Notes: a model not told the origin generated them from the letters alone. Counted from the first letter of the stretch, positions 1-8,564 are shown. The stretch is 64,000 nt of DNA from Mycobacterium sp. ENV421 (GCF_002887815.1 NZ_PDHO01000012.1:1-64000); one strand, 5' to 3'. Made by a program: numbers and translations.

Positions 1-55
1 ATGGTCGCTCCGCAAGCGTCGCTCCCGATCATGGTCGCTCCGCAAGCGTCGCTCC
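1..55. repeat. tandem repeat, two units with 30-bp period, in frame
   Basis: Bases 1-25 and 31-55 are identical. The unit begins ATGGTCGCTCCGCAAGCGTC and the period is 30 bp. In the DUF2126 frame each unit reads GRSASVAP and the two are joined by DH, so the repeat keeps the frame and expands a linker just before a conserved block. The array may continue upstream of the window, so the copy number is unknown. The reverse complement contains GCGGAGCGAC, a word also found in an insertion in pyrB. Confidence 0.85.
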
Positions 56-1010
56 GTGGATCGCCGACCGCGCGCTGCGCCACCTGCTCACCGACATCAC
101 CGGCAACACCCACCGCGCCGAGTTCTGCATCGACAAGCTCTACAACCCCGACAGTCCCCGCGGCCGGCTGGGCCTGTTGGAGCTGCGCGGTTTCGAGATG
201 CCCCCGCACTTCCAGATGGCGATGGTGCAGTCGCTGCTGGTGCGCGCGCTGGTCGCACGATTCTGGGACCAGCCGCTGCGGGCGCCACTGATCCGGCACG
301 GCCTGAACTTGCACGGTCGATACCTGTTGCCGCACTTCATCATCCACGATATCGCCGATGTCTGCGCCGACCTGCGTGCACACGGCGTCAACTTCGACAC
401 CAGCTGGCTTGACCCGTTCACCGAGTTCCGCTTCCCGCGGGTGGGCACCGCGGTGTTCGACCACGTCGAGATCGAGCTGCGCGGCGCCATCGAACCGTGG
501 AACACCCTCGGCGAGGAATCCACCGGCACCGGCACCGCGCGCTACGTCGACTCATCGGTGGAGCGCATCCAGGTCCGCACCATCGGCGCCGACCGGCAGC
601 GTCACATCCTCACCTGCAACGGCTACCCGATCCCGATGCTGGCCACCGACAACCCCGACGTCCTGGTCGGCGGCGTCCGCTACCGGGCCTGGCAGCCGCC
701 GAGCGCGCTGCACCCGACCATCACCGTCGACGGCCCGCTGCGGTTCGAACTGGTCGACACGGCCACCGGGACGTCCCGCGGGGGCTGCACCTATCACGTC
801 TCGCACCCCGGCGGCCGGGCGTACGACACCCCGCCGGTCAACGCCGTGGAGGCCGAATCGCGCCGCGGACGGCGCTTCGAGGCCACCGGGTTCACCCCGG
901 GCAAGGTCGACGTCGGCGATATCCGGGAGAAACTGGCCCGGCAATCCACGGATGTCGGCGCGCCGGGGATCCTCGACCTGCGACGGGCCCGCACAGTGCT
1001 GCAGAACTGA
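1..1010 (+). CDS. DUF2126 / large transglutaminase-family protein, C-terminal part
   Basis: This frame is open from the window edge and ends at TGA 1008-1010, so only about the last 335 residues of a protein normally near 1,100 residues are present. Recognisable conserved DUF2126 stretches include TDITGNTHRAEFCIDKLY, LLELRGFEMPPH, RAPLIRHG and YHVSHPGGRAYDTPPVNAVEAE. Full-length members have an N-terminal transglutaminase-like domain, which lies outside the window. It resembles M. tuberculosis Rv2566. The ATP-grasp/alpha-E gene follows 73 bp downstream on the same strand, then a second transglutaminase-like gene, so it likely belongs to the same peptide-modification system. The residues before PWIADRALRH are unusual because they come from a repeated DNA unit. 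The molecular function is unknown. Confidence 0.85.
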   Translation, partial: GRSASVAPDHGRSASVAPWIADRALRHLLTDITGNTHRAEFCIDKLYNPDSPRGRLGLLELRGFEMPPHFQMAMVQSLLVRALVARFWDQPLRAPLIRHGLNLHGRYLLPHFIIHDIADVCADLRAHGVNFDTSWLDPFTEFRFPRVGTAVFDHVEIELRGAIEPWNTLGEESTGTGTARYVDSSVERIQVRTIGADRQRHILTCNGYPIPMLATDNPDVLVGGVRYRAWQPPSALHPTITVDGPLRFELVDTATGTSRGGCTYHVSHPGGRAYDTPPVNAVEAESRRGRRFEATGFTPGKVDVGDIREKLARQSTDVGAPGILDLRRARTVLQN

Positions 1011-1083
1011 TGGGGACCACCGACCCGAATATGCTCGGGGCGGGCCACGCGTGCGCAGGTGTCTGGAATCAGGAGGTGGGCCG

Positions 1084-3735
1084 TTGTCGCTGTCCGCTGC
1101 CGGTTCTGGATTGAGCCGCTCGAGCCATGATCCGGACCGTCTGCTCGCCGGATACCGAGCCGCACGCGCCCAGGACGCCCTGTTCGACGTGCACGACGGT
1201 GGGGCGGGTGCCTTCGGCGACACCGGGTACGACGAGTTCGTCGACGCCACCGGGACCATCCGCCCGTCGTGGCAGGAACTCGGTGATCTCATCGGCGAGC
1301 TCGGCCGGGCCGGGCTGGAGCGGCTGCGCGGTGTGGTGCGCGGGTTGGTCGACAACGATGGCATCACCTACATCGAGGTCGACGACTCGGGAGCCGCCCC
1401 GGGCGAGGGCATCGCGACGCCGGGCACCTGGCATCTCGACGCGATACCGCTGGTGGTGTCCGCCGCCGATTGGGAAACGCTGGAAGCCGGTGTGCTGCAA
1501 CGGTCCAGGCTGCTCGACGCCGTCCTGACCGATCTCTACGGCGAGCGGCGGGCGATCACCACCGGGATCCTGCCGCCGCAGTTGCTGTTCGGGCATCCCG
1601 GCTACATCCGGGCGGCCCGCGGCATCGAGAATCCCGGGCGCCATCAACTGTTCATGCTCGGCTGCGACGTCAGCCGGGCCGCCGACGGCCGGTTCGTCGT
1701 CAACGCCGACTGGGCGCAGGCACCGTCGGGGGCCGGGTACGCACTGGCCGATCGCCGGGTGGTCGCCCACGCCGTTCCCGACGTCTACGAGCGCATCGGT
1801 CCGCGCCCGGCCTCGCCGTTCGCCCAGGCGCTGCGGCTGGCGCTCATCGAGGCCGCACCCGAGGCCGCCGAGGATCCGGTGGTGGTGGTCCTCAGTCCCG
1901 GCATCCACTCCGAGACCGCCTTCGACCAGGCGTACCTGGCGTCGGTGCTCGGCTTTCCGCTGGTGGAGAGTGCGGACCTGGTGGTCCGCGACGGCAAGCT
2001 GTTGATGCGGTCGCTGGGCACCCTCAAGCGGGTGGACGTGGTGCTGCGCCGGGTCGACGCCGACTACGCCGACCCGCTGGATCTGCGACCCGATTCCCGG
2101 CTCGGCGTGGTCGGCCTGGTCGAGGTGCAGCGGCGGGGTGCCGTGACGGTGGTGAACACTCTTGGCGCCGGCATTCTGGAAAGCCCTGGGCTGCAGCGTT
2201 TTCTGCCGCAACTGGCGGAGCGGTTGCTGGGGGAGAAGCCGTTGCTCGACACCCCGCAGCTGTACTGGGGCGGATTCGACCGGGAGCGCTCACATCTGGT
2301 GGCGCGGCTGAATACCCTGCTGATCAAGTCGACGGTCGGCGGCGAGACGATCGTGGGGCCGGCACTGTCGGCGGATCAGCGTTGCGAACTGACCGCCCGC
2401 ATCGAGGCACAGCCCTGGCAGTGGGTGGGCCAGGAGCTGCCGCAGTTCTCTTCCGCGCCCACCGACCGCTACCCGGGTGGGTTGTCGGCGGCCAGCGTCG
2501 GCATGCGTTTGTTCACGGTGTCCCAGCGCGGCGGATATGCGCCGATGATCGGCGGCCTCGGCTACGTGCTGGCGCCCGGCAACTCCGCCTATGCGCTGAA
2601 AACCATTGCTGCCAAGGATGTCTGGATACGGCCACCGACGCGCGCCAAGGCCGACACGCTGACCGTGCCGCCGGTGGAACTGCCCAGCGGCACCCGCTCG
2701 ATCAGCTCGCCGCGCGTGCTCTCGGACCTGTTCTGGATGGGCCGTTACGGCGAGCGCGCCGAGAACCTGGCCCGGCTGCTGATCGTCACCCGCGAGCGGT
2801 ATCACGAGTATCGCTACCGCCAGGACATGGACGGCAGCGAATGCGTGCCGGTCCTGTTGCACGCCCTGGGCGTGATCACCGGTACCGAGACCGACGCCGC
2901 AGGCACCTACGCCGAGGCGGTGTCCGCTGCTCAGCGCACGCTGTGGTCGTTGACCGTCGACCGGCAGCGCCCCGGATCGCTGGCCCACTCCGTGGAACGG
3001 CTCGGGCTGGCGGCCCGATCGGTGCGCGACCAGATGTCCAACGACACCTGGATGGTGCTCGGCGCCGTCGAGCGGGCGCTGGCCGAGCAGGCCGGCTCGC
3101 CGCGCGGGGCGCGGATCGACGATACGCAGCTCGCGCTCGCCCAACAGCAGACCCTCGCCGGAATGCTGGCGCTGTCGGGAGTGGCGGCCGAGTCGATGGT
3201 GCGCGACGCGGGATGGACCTTGATGGATATCGGCAAGCGCATCGAACGCGGGCTCGCCCTCTCGGCGTTGCTGCGTGCGACGCTGACCACCGTGCGCAGC
3301 CCGGACGCCGAACAGACCATCACCGAATCGGCACTGGTGGTGTGTGAATCGTCGGTGATCTACCGCAGGCGCAACCTGGGCAGGGTCAGCGTGGCCGCCG
3401 TGGCGGACCTGGTGTTGTTCGATCCGGAGAATCCCAGATCCCTTGTCTACCAACTGGAACGGTTGCGGTCGAACCTGCGGTTGCTGCCCGGCTCGTCGGG
3501 GTCGTCGCGGCCCGAGCGGCTGGTCGACGAGATCAGCACGCGGCTGCGCCGGCTGGACCCCGCCGAACTCGAGCACGTCGACGACGACGGCCGCCGAAGT
3601 GAGCTCGACGGGCTGCTGAGTGGAATGCACACCGCGCTGCGCGAGCTGTCCGACGTCATCACCCGGACCCAGTTGTCGCTGCCCGGTGGGATGCAGCCGC
3701 TATGGGGCCCCGATCAACTGCGAGTCATGCCATGA
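1084..3735 (+). CDS. circularly permuted ATP-grasp / alpha-E fusion protein
   Basis: This is an 883-residue protein from TTG 1084, which has an AGGAGG Shine-Dalgarno at 1071-1076 with a good spacer. The frame is open further upstream, but that part overlaps DUF2126 and looks unlike protein. Residues of about 60-500 form the circularly permuted ATP-grasp region (former DUF404/DUF407), with HQLFMLGCDVSR, NADWAQAPSGAGYALADRRV, LSPGIHSETAFDQAYLA and VVNTLGAGILESPG. From about residue 540 the alpha-E helical domain (former DUF403) starts with SDLFWMGRYGERAEN. Many bacteria encode the two parts separately; here they are fused, as in Rv2567. ATP-grasp proteins of this class are predicted to form amide bonds on peptides. 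The substrate is unknown. The stop overlaps the next start by 4 bp. Confidence 0.88.
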   Translation: MSLSAAGSGLSRSSHDPDRLLAGYRAARAQDALFDVHDGGAGAFGDTGYDEFVDATGTIRPSWQELGDLIGELGRAGLERLRGVVRGLVDNDGITYIEVDDSGAAPGEGIATPGTWHLDAIPLVVSAADWETLEAGVLQRSRLLDAVLTDLYGERRAITTGILPPQLLFGHPGYIRAARGIENPGRHQLFMLGCDVSRAADGRFVVNADWAQAPSGAGYALADRRVVAHAVPDVYERIGPRPASPFAQALRLALIEAAPEAAEDPVVVVLSPGIHSETAFDQAYLASVLGFPLVESADLVVRDGKLLMRSLGTLKRVDVVLRRVDADYADPLDLRPDSRLGVVGLVEVQRRGAVTVVNTLGAGILESPGLQRFLPQLAERLLGEKPLLDTPQLYWGGFDRERSHLVARLNTLLIKSTVGGETIVGPALSADQRCELTARIEAQPWQWVGQELPQFSSAPTDRYPGGLSAASVGMRLFTVSQRGGYAPMIGGLGYVLAPGNSAYALKTIAAKDVWIRPPTRAKADTLTVPPVELPSGTRSISSPRVLSDLFWMGRYGERAENLARLLIVTRERYHEYRYRQDMDGSECVPVLLHALGVITGTETDAAGTYAEAVSAAQRTLWSLTVDRQRPGSLAHSVERLGLAARSVRDQMSNDTWMVLGAVERALAEQAGSPRGARIDDTQLALAQQQTLAGMLALSGVAAESMVRDAGWTLMDIGKRIERGLALSALLRATLTTVRSPDAEQTITESALVVCESSVIYRRRNLGRVSVAAVADLVLFDPENPRSLVYQLERLRSNLRLLPGSSGSSRPERLVDEISTRLRRLDPAELEHVDDDGRRSELDGLLSGMHTALRELSDVITRTQLSLPGGMQPLWGPDQLRVMP

Positions 3736-4655
3736 CGACAGCCGAGAGCGCACCGCGCACCTACCGGATCACGCATCGGACCGCGTACGGCTATTCCGAT
3801 GTGGTGACCAGTTCCTACGGCCGCGGCCATCTCACCCCCCGCGACACCACCGGACAGCGGTGTCTGGCCTACGAACTCGACATCGATCCGATACCCGCCG
3901 ACCGATCCACCAGCCTCGACGTCTACGGCAACATCAGCTCCTACTTCCACGTCACCGAACATCACCGGGCGCTGACAGTGACCAGTCGCTCCGTCGTCGA
4001 GGTCGACCCGCCCCCGGCCGAGCGATATCACACCGGCTGGGCGCAATCGCCGTGGGAAGCCGTCCGGCCGGTCGGCCACAACGGGGCGCTGGCGTCCGAG
4101 TTCAGCCTGGACCTGCGCCCGCCGGAGATCACCGACGAAGTACGGGAGTACGCCGCGCCGAGTTTCGAGCCGGGTCGTCCGCTGGTCGAGGTGCTGCGAG
4201 ATCTCAACTCACGAATATTCTCTGACTTCACCTACAAGTCGGGATCCACGACGGTGTCCACCCAGGTGAGTCAGGTTTTGCTGGCGCGAGAAGGGGTATG
4301 CCAGGACTTCGCCCGGCTGGCCATCGCCTGCCTGCGCGCCAACGGATTGGCGGCGAGTTACGTGTCGGGCTACCTTGCCACCGACCCGCCGCCCGGAAAG
4401 GAACGGATGTACGGCGTGGACGCCACCCATGCCTGGGCCGCGGTGTGGACACCGCAGAACGATTGGCTCGGGCTCGATCCCACCAACGATCAGCTGGTCG
4501 ATGAGCGCTACATCACCGTGGGCTGGGGGCGGGACTATGCCGACATCCCGCCGCTGCGCGGAATCATCTACACCGACTCCGAACACAGTGTGATCGACGT
4601 CTCGGTGGACGTCGCGCCCTGCCCACCGTTTCAGGGGGATCTCCTTCATGCGTGA
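3732..4655 (+). CDS. transglutaminase-like domain protein
   Basis: This 307-residue protein starts at ATG 3732, overlapping the ATP-grasp stop as ATGA, which indicates translational coupling. The N-terminal region YRITHRTAYGYSDVV is typical of bacterial transglutaminase-like proteins (COG1305). The catalytic triad is visible: Cys near residue 189 in EGVCQDFARLA, His near 232 in DATHAWAAVW, and Asp near 249 in GLDPTND. It is close in type to Rv2569c. No signal peptide is seen, so it is probably cytoplasmic. In these clusters the protein is inferred to act as a peptidase or amide hydrolase on the same peptide target as the ATP-grasp partner. It overlaps the next gene by 8 bp. Confidence 0.88.
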   Translation: MTTAESAPRTYRITHRTAYGYSDVVTSSYGRGHLTPRDTTGQRCLAYELDIDPIPADRSTSLDVYGNISSYFHVTEHHRALTVTSRSVVEVDPPPAERYHTGWAQSPWEAVRPVGHNGALASEFSLDLRPPEITDEVREYAAPSFEPGRPLVEVLRDLNSRIFSDFTYKSGSTTVSTQVSQVLLAREGVCQDFARLAIACLRANGLAASYVSGYLATDPPPGKERMYGVDATHAWAAVWTPQNDWLGLDPTNDQLVDERYITVGWGRDYADIPPLRGIIYTDSEHSVIDVSVDVAPCPPFQGDLLHA

Positions 4656-5724
4656 CTTCATCTGCCCCAACTGCGGGCAGCATCTGGCGTTCGAGAACTC
4701 GGTCTGCCTGTCCTGCGGGAGCTCGGTCGGATTCTCGTTGGACGACATGGCGTTTCTGGTGATCGCCTCCGGTGAGGAAAGCGAGCACGGTGGCGCGGTC
4801 GACGCTGCCGAATTCCAGTTGTGCGCGAATCTGCATCTGGCCGAATGCAATTGGCTGGTTCATGTGGAACCGGTCCGGCGGTTGTGCGCGTCCTGCCGGC
4901 TCACCAGGACCCGGCCCAACGACAACGACGCCCCAGCGCTGGCCGCCTTCGCACTTGCCGAACGGGCCAAGCGCCGCCTCATCGCCGAACTGCACGAACT
5001 CAAGCTGCCGATCGTCGGCCGCGACGAGGACCCGGAGTTCGGGTTGGCCTTCGACCTGTTGTCCAGCGCCAACGAGAAAGTGTTCACCGGCCACGACAAC
5101 GGCCTGATCACACTGGATCTCGCCGAGGGTGACGATGTGCACCGCGAGCAGCTGCGCACCTCGATGGACGAGCCGTACCGCACGTTGCTCGGACACTTCC
5201 GGCATGAGGTCGGCCACTACTACTTCTATCGACTGGTCGGCACCTCTCCGGCGTACCTGGAGCGCTTCAACGAACTGTTCGGCGACCCGGACGCCGACTA
5301 CCAGGACGCGCTGGACCGGCACTACAGCGAAGGCGCGCCCCCCGGATGGGAGGAGAACTACGTCTCCTCCTACGCCACCATGCATGCGGCCGAGGACTGG
5401 GCCGAGACGTTTGCGCACTACCTGCACATCCGCGACACCCTCGACACCGCCGCCGCGTTCGGTATCGCCCCGGCGAATGCCACCTATGAGCGACGAGTGT
5501 TGGGGCCCAGCGGATTCGACAACATCCTCGAGATGTGGCTGCCGTTGGCGTGGTCGTTGAACATGGTGAACCGGTCGATGGGCAAAGACGACCTGTATCC
5601 GTTCGTCCTCCCGGTGCCCGTGCTGGAGAAGATGCGGTTCATCCACACCGTCATCGACGACGTGACGTCGTCGCCGACCAAACTGGACGCGGCCGTCAGC
5701 GGTCAGCAACAGCAACAGAACTGA
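4648..5724 (+). CDS. zinc-ribbon zinc metallopeptidase (Rv2568c-like)
   Basis: This 358-residue protein starts at ATG 4648, overlapping the preceding gene by 8 bp. The N-terminus holds a zinc ribbon with Cys6/Cys9 (CPNC) and Cys20/Cys23 (CLSC). The core has HEVGHYYFYRL near residue 186, an HExxH zinc-protease motif, and a downstream ENYVSSYATMHAAEDWAETFAHY block typical of this putative zinc-binding metallopeptidase family; in M. tuberculosis the homologue sits next to the transglutaminase and ATP-grasp genes. The tight coupling suggests it processes the product or target of the amidoligase-like system. No substrate is known. Its last 29 bp overlap the convergent epimerase gene. Confidence 0.85.
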   Translation: MRDFICPNCGQHLAFENSVCLSCGSSVGFSLDDMAFLVIASGEESEHGGAVDAAEFQLCANLHLAECNWLVHVEPVRRLCASCRLTRTRPNDNDAPALAAFALAERAKRRLIAELHELKLPIVGRDEDPEFGLAFDLLSSANEKVFTGHDNGLITLDLAEGDDVHREQLRTSMDEPYRTLLGHFRHEVGHYYFYRLVGTSPAYLERFNELFGDPDADYQDALDRHYSEGAPPGWEENYVSSYATMHAAEDWAETFAHYLHIRDTLDTAAAFGIAPANATYERRVLGPSGFDNILEMWLPLAWSLNMVNRSMGKDDLYPFVLPVPVLEKMRFIHTVIDDVTSSPTKLDAAVSGQQQQQN

Positions 5725-6733
5725 GCGCCAGCAGGCCTTCCGCGGTCGCCGCAACGGTGTCGGCGGCCGAGCGTGGGTTCCAGCCCAGCTGCGTGACGGC
5801 CTTGGTGTTGTTCACCGACTTGGGTGTGCCGAGCAGACCGGCCAATTCGCGTAGCGGTGGGAGGAACCGCGCGCCGACCCGCACGGCCCAGTCCGGGATC
5901 TGCCGGCGCGGCACGTGTACGGCGCCGGCTCCGAGGCGGCCACGCAGCACCGCCGCGATCTCCGGCAGCGTCACCGGTTGGCCCGCCGCGGCCAGGTAAC
6001 GCTGACCTGCGGCCTGCGGACTGGTCATCGCGCGGACCAACAGGTCGGCGACATCACGCACGTCGACCACCGCGAACGATGCGCGGGGCAGCAGTGGCGG
6101 TTGCCCGCGCAGCAAGGCGTCGATGATCTGCACGGAGGTCGACAGGTTCTGGTCCAGTGGCGGCCCGAACACCCCGACCGGGTTGATCACGGCGAGTTCA
6201 GGGCCACCCGGGCGTTGCGCGAAGTCCCATGCTGCGCGCTCGGCGAGCGTCTTGGACTTCACGTACGGACTGACTGCGTCGTCGGGGTTGGTCCAGTCGG
6301 TTTCGTCGTAAGGCGTCCCCGCCGGTTTGGGGCTGTAGCCGATCGCCGCGAACGATGAGGTGATCACCACGCGGCGCACTCCTTCGGCGGCGGCGGCGCG
6401 CAAGACCCGCAGGGTGCCTTCGCGCGCCGGGACGATGATCTCGTCCTCGTCGGCCGGCTGGCGGGGCGGGAACGGTGAGGCCACGTGCTGGACGAACCGG
6501 CAGCCGCGCACCGCCGCCGCCCAGCCGTCGTCGGAGTTCAGGTCGGTCACCACGACGTCCAGCCGGTCGAGGTCGGCGCCGGCGGCGGCCAGGGTGTCGC
6601 GAAGTTGCTTGTCGCGGTTGCGGTTTCGGACGGTTGCCCGAACCAGGTGGCCGTCGGCGAGCAGTCGCACGATCAGATGGCCCGCGATGAATCCGGAGCC
6701 ACCGGTCACCAGTACCCGAGCAGGTTCAGACAT
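5696..6733 (-). CDS. extended SDR, NAD-dependent epimerase/dehydratase or aldehyde-reductase type
   Basis: This 345-residue protein starts at ATG 6733. The N-terminal Rossmann motif TGGSGFIAG (residues 10-18) and the catalytic YVKSK (YxxxK) mark an extended short-chain dehydrogenase. Motifs such as VVITSSFAAIGY, NPVGVFGPPL and DVRDVADLLVRA resemble dihydroflavonol-4-reductase-like aldehyde reductases. It lies directly downstream of a MerR regulator. The frame-restored regulator would end at 6726 and overlap this start by 8 bp, so the two probably form one operon from the MerR-type promoter at 7199-7229. The substrate is probably a carbonyl compound; this is inferred from the family only. The 3' end overlaps the metallopeptidase gene convergently. 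Confidence 0.87.
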   Translation of the reverse strand: MSEPARVLVTGGSGFIAGHLIVRLLADGHLVRATVRNRNRDKQLRDTLAAAGADLDRLDVVVTDLNSDDGWAAAVRGCRFVQHVASPFPPRQPADEDEIIVPAREGTLRVLRAAAAEGVRRVVITSSFAAIGYSPKPAGTPYDETDWTNPDDAVSPYVKSKTLAERAAWDFAQRPGGPELAVINPVGVFGPPLDQNLSTSVQIIDALLRGQPPLLPRASFAVVDVRDVADLLVRAMTSPQAAGQRYLAAAGQPVTLPEIAAVLRGRLGAGAVHVPRRQIPDWAVRVGARFLPPLRELAGLLGTPKSVNNTKAVTQLGWNPRSAADTVAATAEGLLALSSVAVADR

Positions 6734-6751
6734 GAGTCTTCTCCTCGGATA

Positions 6752-7192
6752 TCAGTTGCGCTCCCAGCGCGATGATGTCGGGCACAACCGCTTCTTCAGC
6801 GGCGGTGTCACCCCGTTCCCGCGCCGCCCACAGCTGGGCTTTGGCGGCCGCGTACTTCTGGCGCACCTGCAGCCGGGCGATGTCGTCGGCCAGTCGTCTG
6901 GCGTGGTCGCTGAAAAGCTGCCGCTGTCGGCAGCGGCCGCGGTGCCGCGGCGGATGTTGTCGACATAGGCGCGCATGTTTTGCACGCTCATGCCGGTGCT
7001 ACGCAGGCAGCTCAGTGATTCGATCGCGTCCACCAGTGCGGGCGGATAGCGGCGGTGACCGCTGCTGTCGTCGCGCGGTACCGGCTCGATGAGCCCGATC
7101 CGCTCGTAGTACCGCAGCGCGGACTCGGTCAGACCGCTCTGACGGGACACCTCCTGGATGGTCAGGTCCCTGGTCAACGGTGTGGTTGGCAT
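6752..7192 (-). CDS. MerR-family transcriptional regulator, C-terminus apparently frameshifted
   Basis: ATG 7192 opens a 146-codon frame. Residues 1-75 are a typical MerR DNA-binding region, with TIQEVSRQSGLTESALRYYE, IGLIEPVPR, HRRYPPALVDAI and LRSTGMSVQNMR. After DNIRRGTAAAADS the sequence stops looking like a MerR coil. In another frame the DNA reads QRQLFSDHARRLADDIARL, then QVRQKYAAAKAQLWAARERG, and ends at 6726 inside the next gene's start. Adding one base near 6927 would restore GTAAAA-E-QRQLFSDH. So either the gene has lost one base or the sequence has an error. Such regulators often sense small electrophiles or drugs and activate an adjacent reductase. Confidence 0.82.
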   Translation of the reverse strand: MPTTPLTRDLTIQEVSRQSGLTESALRYYERIGLIEPVPRDDSSGHRRYPPALVDAIESLSCLRSTGMSVQNMRAYVDNIRRGTAAAADSGSFSATTPDDWPTTSPGCRCARSTRPPKPSCGRRGNGVTPPLKKRLCPTSSRWERN

Positions 7193-7198
7193 AGAGCC

Positions 7199-7229
7199 AC
7201 TATGGCGAACTTGAAGCGCTTCAAGTCAA
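7199..7229 (-). promoter_or_regulatory. MerR-type promoter with 19-bp spacer and 18-bp perfect dyad
   Basis: On the minus strand a -35 TTGACT (7229-7224) is separated by 19 bp from a -10 CATAGT (7204-7199). ATG 7192 follows after 6 bases, so the mRNA is probably leaderless. The dyad ACTTGAAGCGCTTCAAGT (7209-7226) is a perfect 18-bp palindrome lying almost entirely within the spacer. Overlong 19-20-bp spacers with a central dyad are the hallmark of MerR-activated promoters. This is therefore the likely autoregulatory operator for merR and the downstream reductase. Confidence 0.8.
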
Positions 7230-7250
7230 GTGTGCGGCTGCTCACGTCTG

Positions 7251-8483
7251 CTAGGACTGGGGGCGTACGCCGAGAACATCGCGGAACACCGCCTGCCGCA
7301 ACGCCAGTTCGCGTGGATCGCTGGCCAGGTGGAAGCCCAGGCGATTCATGACGTAGCCGAAGCCGACGCCGGTGTCGGGATCGGCGAAACCGAACGATCC
7401 GCCGAAACCCGGTGTGCCGAACGCCTTGTCGGAGGACCCGAACTGCACCATCGGCACCGGCTTGCAGAACCCCAGCGAGTACAGGATTTTGACGTTCATC
7501 ACCCGGTCGCGGATCCCGCCACTGGGCGCCGAGGCAGGCCCGGTGAGGTCGTCCAGAACTGCGCCGGTCAGGCCGAGGTCGGCACCGCCGGCGGCGGCCG
7601 CGCCGTACAGCCGGGCCACCGCGCGGGCCGTCCCGATCCCGTTGCTCGACGGCATCTCCACCGCGCGCACCTCGTCGCGGTTGTAGTCGCCGTCCCACGG
7701 TTTGACGTCGCTGGGCACGCCGGTGGCGCGGGCGGCGAGTCCCACCGGGTTCAGCGCTGCCAGTGCGAAACCGGCCGGCATCACATTGAGGTGCAGCAGC
7801 GACTCGGCCCGTTTCCACTGATGCAGGTGCGCGACCCGGCCGCGGTCGACGTCGGCAGGAAGGCCGATGTGCAGATCCAGCCCCAACGGCGCGGCGATCT
7901 CGTCGGCCAGGAAGCGGCCCACCGTGCGGCCCGCCGGGTCGGTCCGGCGAATCAACTCGGATTGATACCAGCCCAACGTGATCGCGTGATAGCCGTGCCG
8001 GGTGCCCGGCCGCCACGCCGGCGCCTGACGGGCCAGCATGGGCGCCAGCCGCTCCGGGTCGGCGATATCGGCCAGGCTCGGCGCCGGGGTGAGTGCGCAC
8101 AACCCGGCCTGATGAGCCAGCAGCTGGCGCACCGTCACCTCGCCCTTGCCGGCCTGAGCGAACTCCGGCCAGTAGTCCGCGACCTTGGTGTCGTAGGACA
8201 GCAGCCCCTTCGAGACCGCCACAGCGACGGCCATCGCGGTGACACCTTTGGTCGTGGAGAACATGTTGACCATCGTGTCGCGCTGCCATGGCGCCTTGGC
8301 TGTTCCGTCGCGGTAGCCACCCCACAGATCGACGACCTTGACGCCGTCGCGATACACCGCCACGGCGGCGCCGATCTCCTTGCCGGACGCCAGATTCGCG
8401 CGGAACGCGTCGGCGACCTTGCCGTACCCCTCGTCGACGTCGCCGCCCATCATGTCCGGGGACACGGCAACTTTGAGCACCAT
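7251..8483 (-). CDS. serine hydrolase, class C beta-lactamase-like
   Basis: This is a 410-residue protein from ATG 8483, with GGGAG 7 bases upstream. The frame stays open to 8615, but the extension lacks a ribosome site. The nucleophile motif STTK is at residues 76-79 in MVNMFSTTKGVTAMA. Further family marks are RQLLAHQAGLCAL and WRPGTRHGYHAITLGW, where the Tyr occupies the YxN position. Mycobacteria carry many such beta-lactamase-fold esterases (LipE/LipL type), and the substrate cannot be predicted. No signal peptide is visible. It is divergent from the DUF3097 gene across an 87-bp gap. Confidence 0.85.
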   Translation of the reverse strand: MVLKVAVSPDMMGGDVDEGYGKVADAFRANLASGKEIGAAVAVYRDGVKVVDLWGGYRDGTAKAPWQRDTMVNMFSTTKGVTAMAVAVAVSKGLLSYDTKVADYWPEFAQAGKGEVTVRQLLAHQAGLCALTPAPSLADIADPERLAPMLARQAPAWRPGTRHGYHAITLGWYQSELIRRTDPAGRTVGRFLADEIAAPLGLDLHIGLPADVDRGRVAHLHQWKRAESLLHLNVMPAGFALAALNPVGLAARATGVPSDVKPWDGDYNRDEVRAVEMPSSNGIGTARAVARLYGAAAAGGADLGLTGAVLDDLTGPASAPSGGIRDRVMNVKILYSLGFCKPVPMVQFGSSDKAFGTPGFGGSFGFADPDTGVGFGYVMNRLGFHLASDPRELALRQAVFRDVLGVRPQS

Positions 8484-8558
8484 CGGCGACTCCCTTTTGT
8501 TGCCGAGAGGATATGCCGACGCGCCGCGCGGCAGGGCCGCATTCGCCGGGGCGGCCCC

Positions 8559-8564
8559 TACGAT
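8559..8564 (+). promoter_or_regulatory. -10 hexamer TACGAT, leaderless start of the DUF3097 gene
   Basis: TACGAT fits the mycobacterial TANNNT -10 consensus. Six bases separate it from GTG 8571, and no Shine-Dalgarno precedes that codon. The transcript probably begins at or next to the start codon. Confidence 0.6.

Noticed and set aside
358..1083. Upstream extension of the ATP-grasp/alpha-E frame
   Set aside because: It overlaps the DUF2126 gene, is Ser/Arg/Pro-rich noise, and a good Shine-Dalgarno precedes TTG 1084.
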